A DNA stretch of 7,727 nt, from NCBI GenBank assembly GCA_020628635.1, contig JAHDEU010000088.1:1-7727 (forward strand), given 5' to 3'. The notes beneath the pieces are model-generated. The model was not told where the DNA came from. It saw only the letters and a list, made by a program, of their open reading frames with translations, and did not search any database. This document shows positions 6,184 to 7,727 of the stretch, in pieces. Made by a program: the position numbers and the translations under genes. The stretch comes from Hellea sp. Lineage in GTDB: Bacteria; Pseudomonadota; Alphaproteobacteria; Caulobacterales; Maricaulaceae. The first letter of the stretch is position 1; every line of letters begins with the position of its first letter.

Positions 6184-7238
6184 CACTGGCCAACATCAAG
6201 GGTCCGGCCATCTTCCTGGCCCAGTTCATGGGCGCTAAGCCTTTCGACACGCTGGAGAATGCCTGCCGCTGGATGGCGGATGCGGGCTATATCGGCGTGC
6301 AACTGCCCAGCGACAACACGACGGTCATGGACCTGAAAAAATGTGCGGAGAGCCAGACTTACGCCGACGAGCTCAAGGGCCGCTGCGAGGAGAACGGCGT
6401 GGCGATCACGCACCTGTCCACGCATATTCAGGGGCAGCTCGTCGCCGTCCATCCGGCCTATGACAAGGCCTTCGACGCCTTCGCCCCAGCCCATCTGCAC
6501 GGCAAGCCAGAAGCGCGCCAGCAGTGGGCGGTCGAACAAGTCAAATATGCCGCCACCGCGTCACGCCGTCTGGGGCTCGACCGCTCGGTCAGCTTTCCGG
6601 GCGCGCTGGTCTGGCCCTATATGTATCCATGGCCGCAGCGTCCGGCCGGGCTGGTGGAAGAAGGGTTCAAGGAGCTGGCCAAGCGCTGGCGTCCGATCCT
6701 CGACCACTACGAGGATGAGGGCGTGGATGTCTGCTACGAGATCCATCCGGGCGAGGACCTGCATGACGGCGTGACATTCGAGCGCTTCCTCGAGGAAGTT
6801 GACGGCCATGCGCGCTGCAACATCCTGTATGATCCGAGCCACTTCATCCTGCAGCAGCTCGACTACCTCGCTTTCATCGATCACTATCACGACCGCATCA
6901 AGATGATGCATGTCAAGGACGCCGAGTTCCGGCCGAACGGCAAGTCCGGCATCTATGGCGGCTATCAGGGCTGGGTCGAGCGGCCCGGCCGCTTCCGCTC
7001 GCTGGGCGACGGCCAGATCGACTTCGTCGGCATCTTCTCCAAGCTCGCCCAATACGGTTTCGACGATTGGGCCGTGGTCGAGTGGGAATGCGCGCTGAAG
7101 CATCCGGAAGCGGGCGCGCGCGAGGGCGCGAAATTCGTCAAGGATCACATGATCCACGTCACGGACAAGGCGTTCGACGACTTCGCCGGCGGCGAGGTCA
7201 GCGTCGAAGCCAACAGGCAAATGCTCGGACTGGCGTAA
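6180..7238 (+). CDS. Sugar phosphate isomerase/epimerase-like TIM-barrel protein (xylose isomerase-like, AP endonuclease 2 fold)
   Basis: The product is 352 residues and belongs to the xylose-isomerase-like TIM-barrel superfamily, which includes ketose 3-epimerases, IolE/IolI-type inositol enzymes and keto-glycoside lyases. Candidate metal ligands are spaced as in these enzymes: E187 in CYEIHPGED (185-193), D218 in ILYDPSHF (215-222), H244 in MMHVKDAEF (242-250) and E301 in AVVEWE (298-303). H189, H221 and D247 are likely active-site neighbours. An early substrate loop is HLSTHIQGQLVAVHP (78-92). No signal peptide is seen, so it should act in the cytosol. Its ATG overlaps the preceding TGA as ATGA, indicating translational coupling to the oxidoreductase. 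The pair suggests oxidation of a sugar to a keto form and then isomerisation, epimerisation or elimination. It is longer than hydroxypyruvate isomerase (about 260 residues), arguing against that call. The exact reaction is unknown. Confidence 0.88.
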   Translation: MTLANIKGPAIFLAQFMGAKPFDTLENACRWMADAGYIGVQLPSDNTTVMDLKKCAESQTYADELKGRCEENGVAITHLSTHIQGQLVAVHPAYDKAFDAFAPAHLHGKPEARQQWAVEQVKYAATASRRLGLDRSVSFPGALVWPYMYPWPQRPAGLVEEGFKELAKRWRPILDHYEDEGVDVCYEIHPGEDLHDGVTFERFLEEVDGHARCNILYDPSHFILQQLDYLAFIDHYHDRIKMMHVKDAEFRPNGKSGIYGGYQGWVERPGRFRSLGDGQIDFVGIFSKLAQYGFDDWAVVEWECALKHPEAGAREGAKFVKDHMIHVTDKAFDDFAGGEVSVEANRQMLGLA

Positions 7239-7264
7239 AGCCGGGCGGGACACAGGGGAAGAAG

Positions 7265-7270
7265 GGGAGG
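7265..7270 (+). promoter_or_regulatory. Ribosome binding site of the MFS transporter
   Basis: GGGAGG lies 5 nt before the ATG at 7276, the strongest Shine-Dalgarno sequence in the window. It suggests strong independent initiation in the 37-bp gap after the isomerase gene. Confidence 0.7.
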
Positions 7271-7275
7271 CCGCC

Positions 7276-7727
7276 ATGGTCGCAGTCACAGCCGAGAGCG
7301 CCGAGGTCGGCGTCATCAACCGCAACAAGCTGTTCTGGCTCAGTTGCATCTCGCTTATCGTCACGGCGATGACCTTTGCGATCCGGGCGGGCATTCTGAC
7401 CCAGCTCTCGGACGATTTCGCCCTGACGGACACGCAGCTCGGCTGGGTCAACGGCATGGCCTTCCTCGGCTTTCCGCTGGCGATGGTGGTATTCGGCTTT
7501 CTTTACAACGCCTTGGGGCCGAAACTTATCATGATCCTCGCCTTTCTCGGCCATTTGCTGGGGCTGGTGCTGACGATCACGGCGGGCGGCTTCATGGGCC
7601 TGCTGATCTCGACTTTCTTCATCGGCTTTGCCAACGGCTCGGTCGAGGCGGCCTGCAACCCGATGATTTCGGAGATGTACAAGGACGACAAGACGAAGTG
7701 GCTCAACCGCTTCCACGTCTGGTTCCC
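7276..7727 (+). CDS. MFS transporter, probable sugar permease (3' partial)
   Basis: The first 150 codons of a major facilitator superfamily permease are present; the frame is still open at the window end. A short cytosolic N-terminus is followed by hydrophobic segments at about residues 19-40 (TM1), 56-77 (TM2), 83-103 (TM3) and 106-127 (TM4). The loop FLYNALGPKLIMI (75-87), between TM2 and TM3, takes the place of the MFS signature loop, with G81 and K83 kept but the usual GxxxDRxGRR largely lost. TM4 contains ANGSVEAACNP (119-129), a motif style seen in sugar-type MFS permeases, and is followed by KTKWLNRFHVWF (139-150). It is third in the operon with the sugar oxidoreductase and isomerase, 37 bp after the latter. 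The likely job is inner-membrane uptake of the sugar those enzymes act on. The rest of the operon lies beyond the window. Confidence 0.85.
   Translation, partial: MVAVTAESAEVGVINRNKLFWLSCISLIVTAMTFAIRAGILTQLSDDFALTDTQLGWVNGMAFLGFPLAMVVFGFLYNALGPKLIMILAFLGHLLGLVLTITAGGFMGLLISTFFIGFANGSVEAACNPMISEMYKDDKTKWLNRFHVWF

Noticed and set aside
6561..7457. 298-codon minus-strand ORF opposite the isomerase and MFS genes
   Set aside because: The plus strand has a complete metal-site isomerase and a permease start with a strong ribosome binding site. The antisense product has no family character.

Overview
The window is GC-rich, densely packed chromosomal DNA that reads like an alphaproteobacterium. It would fit the Caulobacterales/Maricaulales/Hyphomonadaceae side of the class, judging from a linked YbjN-domain gene and proC, an EnvZ-like kinase end, and an N-terminal domain/TolB-like/TPR regulator. 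The taxonomic guess is an inference from gene content and codon style. No rRNA, tRNA, CRISPR array, insertion sequence or phage gene is visible, and nothing in base composition suggests recent transfer.

Left part (1-3164), housekeeping. The 3' end of an EnvZ-type sensor histidine kinase runs rightwards and overlaps the end of proC by 12 bp. The minus strand then carries two short gene pairs. One is a YbjN-domain protein followed by proC (pyrroline-5-carboxylate reductase). The other is a small lipoprotein of unknown function followed by trhO (tRNA U34 hydroxylase). A 156-bp gap between the pairs holds a possible promoter and a perfect 12-bp palindrome.

Centre (3165-4961). A 132-bp divergent intergenic region with an inverted repeat separates the lipoprotein from a 554-residue cytosolic protein on the plus strand. 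It has an N-terminal domain known from TPR/cyclase regulators, then a TolB/FlgO-like domain, then TPR-like helices.

Right part (4962-7727), a sugar-catabolism operon. After a 94-bp gap come a Gfo/Idh/MocA-family oxidoreductase, a xylose-isomerase-like TIM-barrel protein whose start overlaps the previous stop (ATGA), and the 5' part of an MFS transporter that runs off the window. The gap contains a 16-bp palindrome with a central CpG, which looks like a LacI-family operator. An NAD-dependent sugar dehydrogenase, a metal-dependent ketosugar isomerase/epimerase/lyase and a permease form a coherent uptake-and-oxidation unit; the substrate cannot be read from the sequence. The most notable items are this cassette, its operator-like site and the uncommon regulator next to it.
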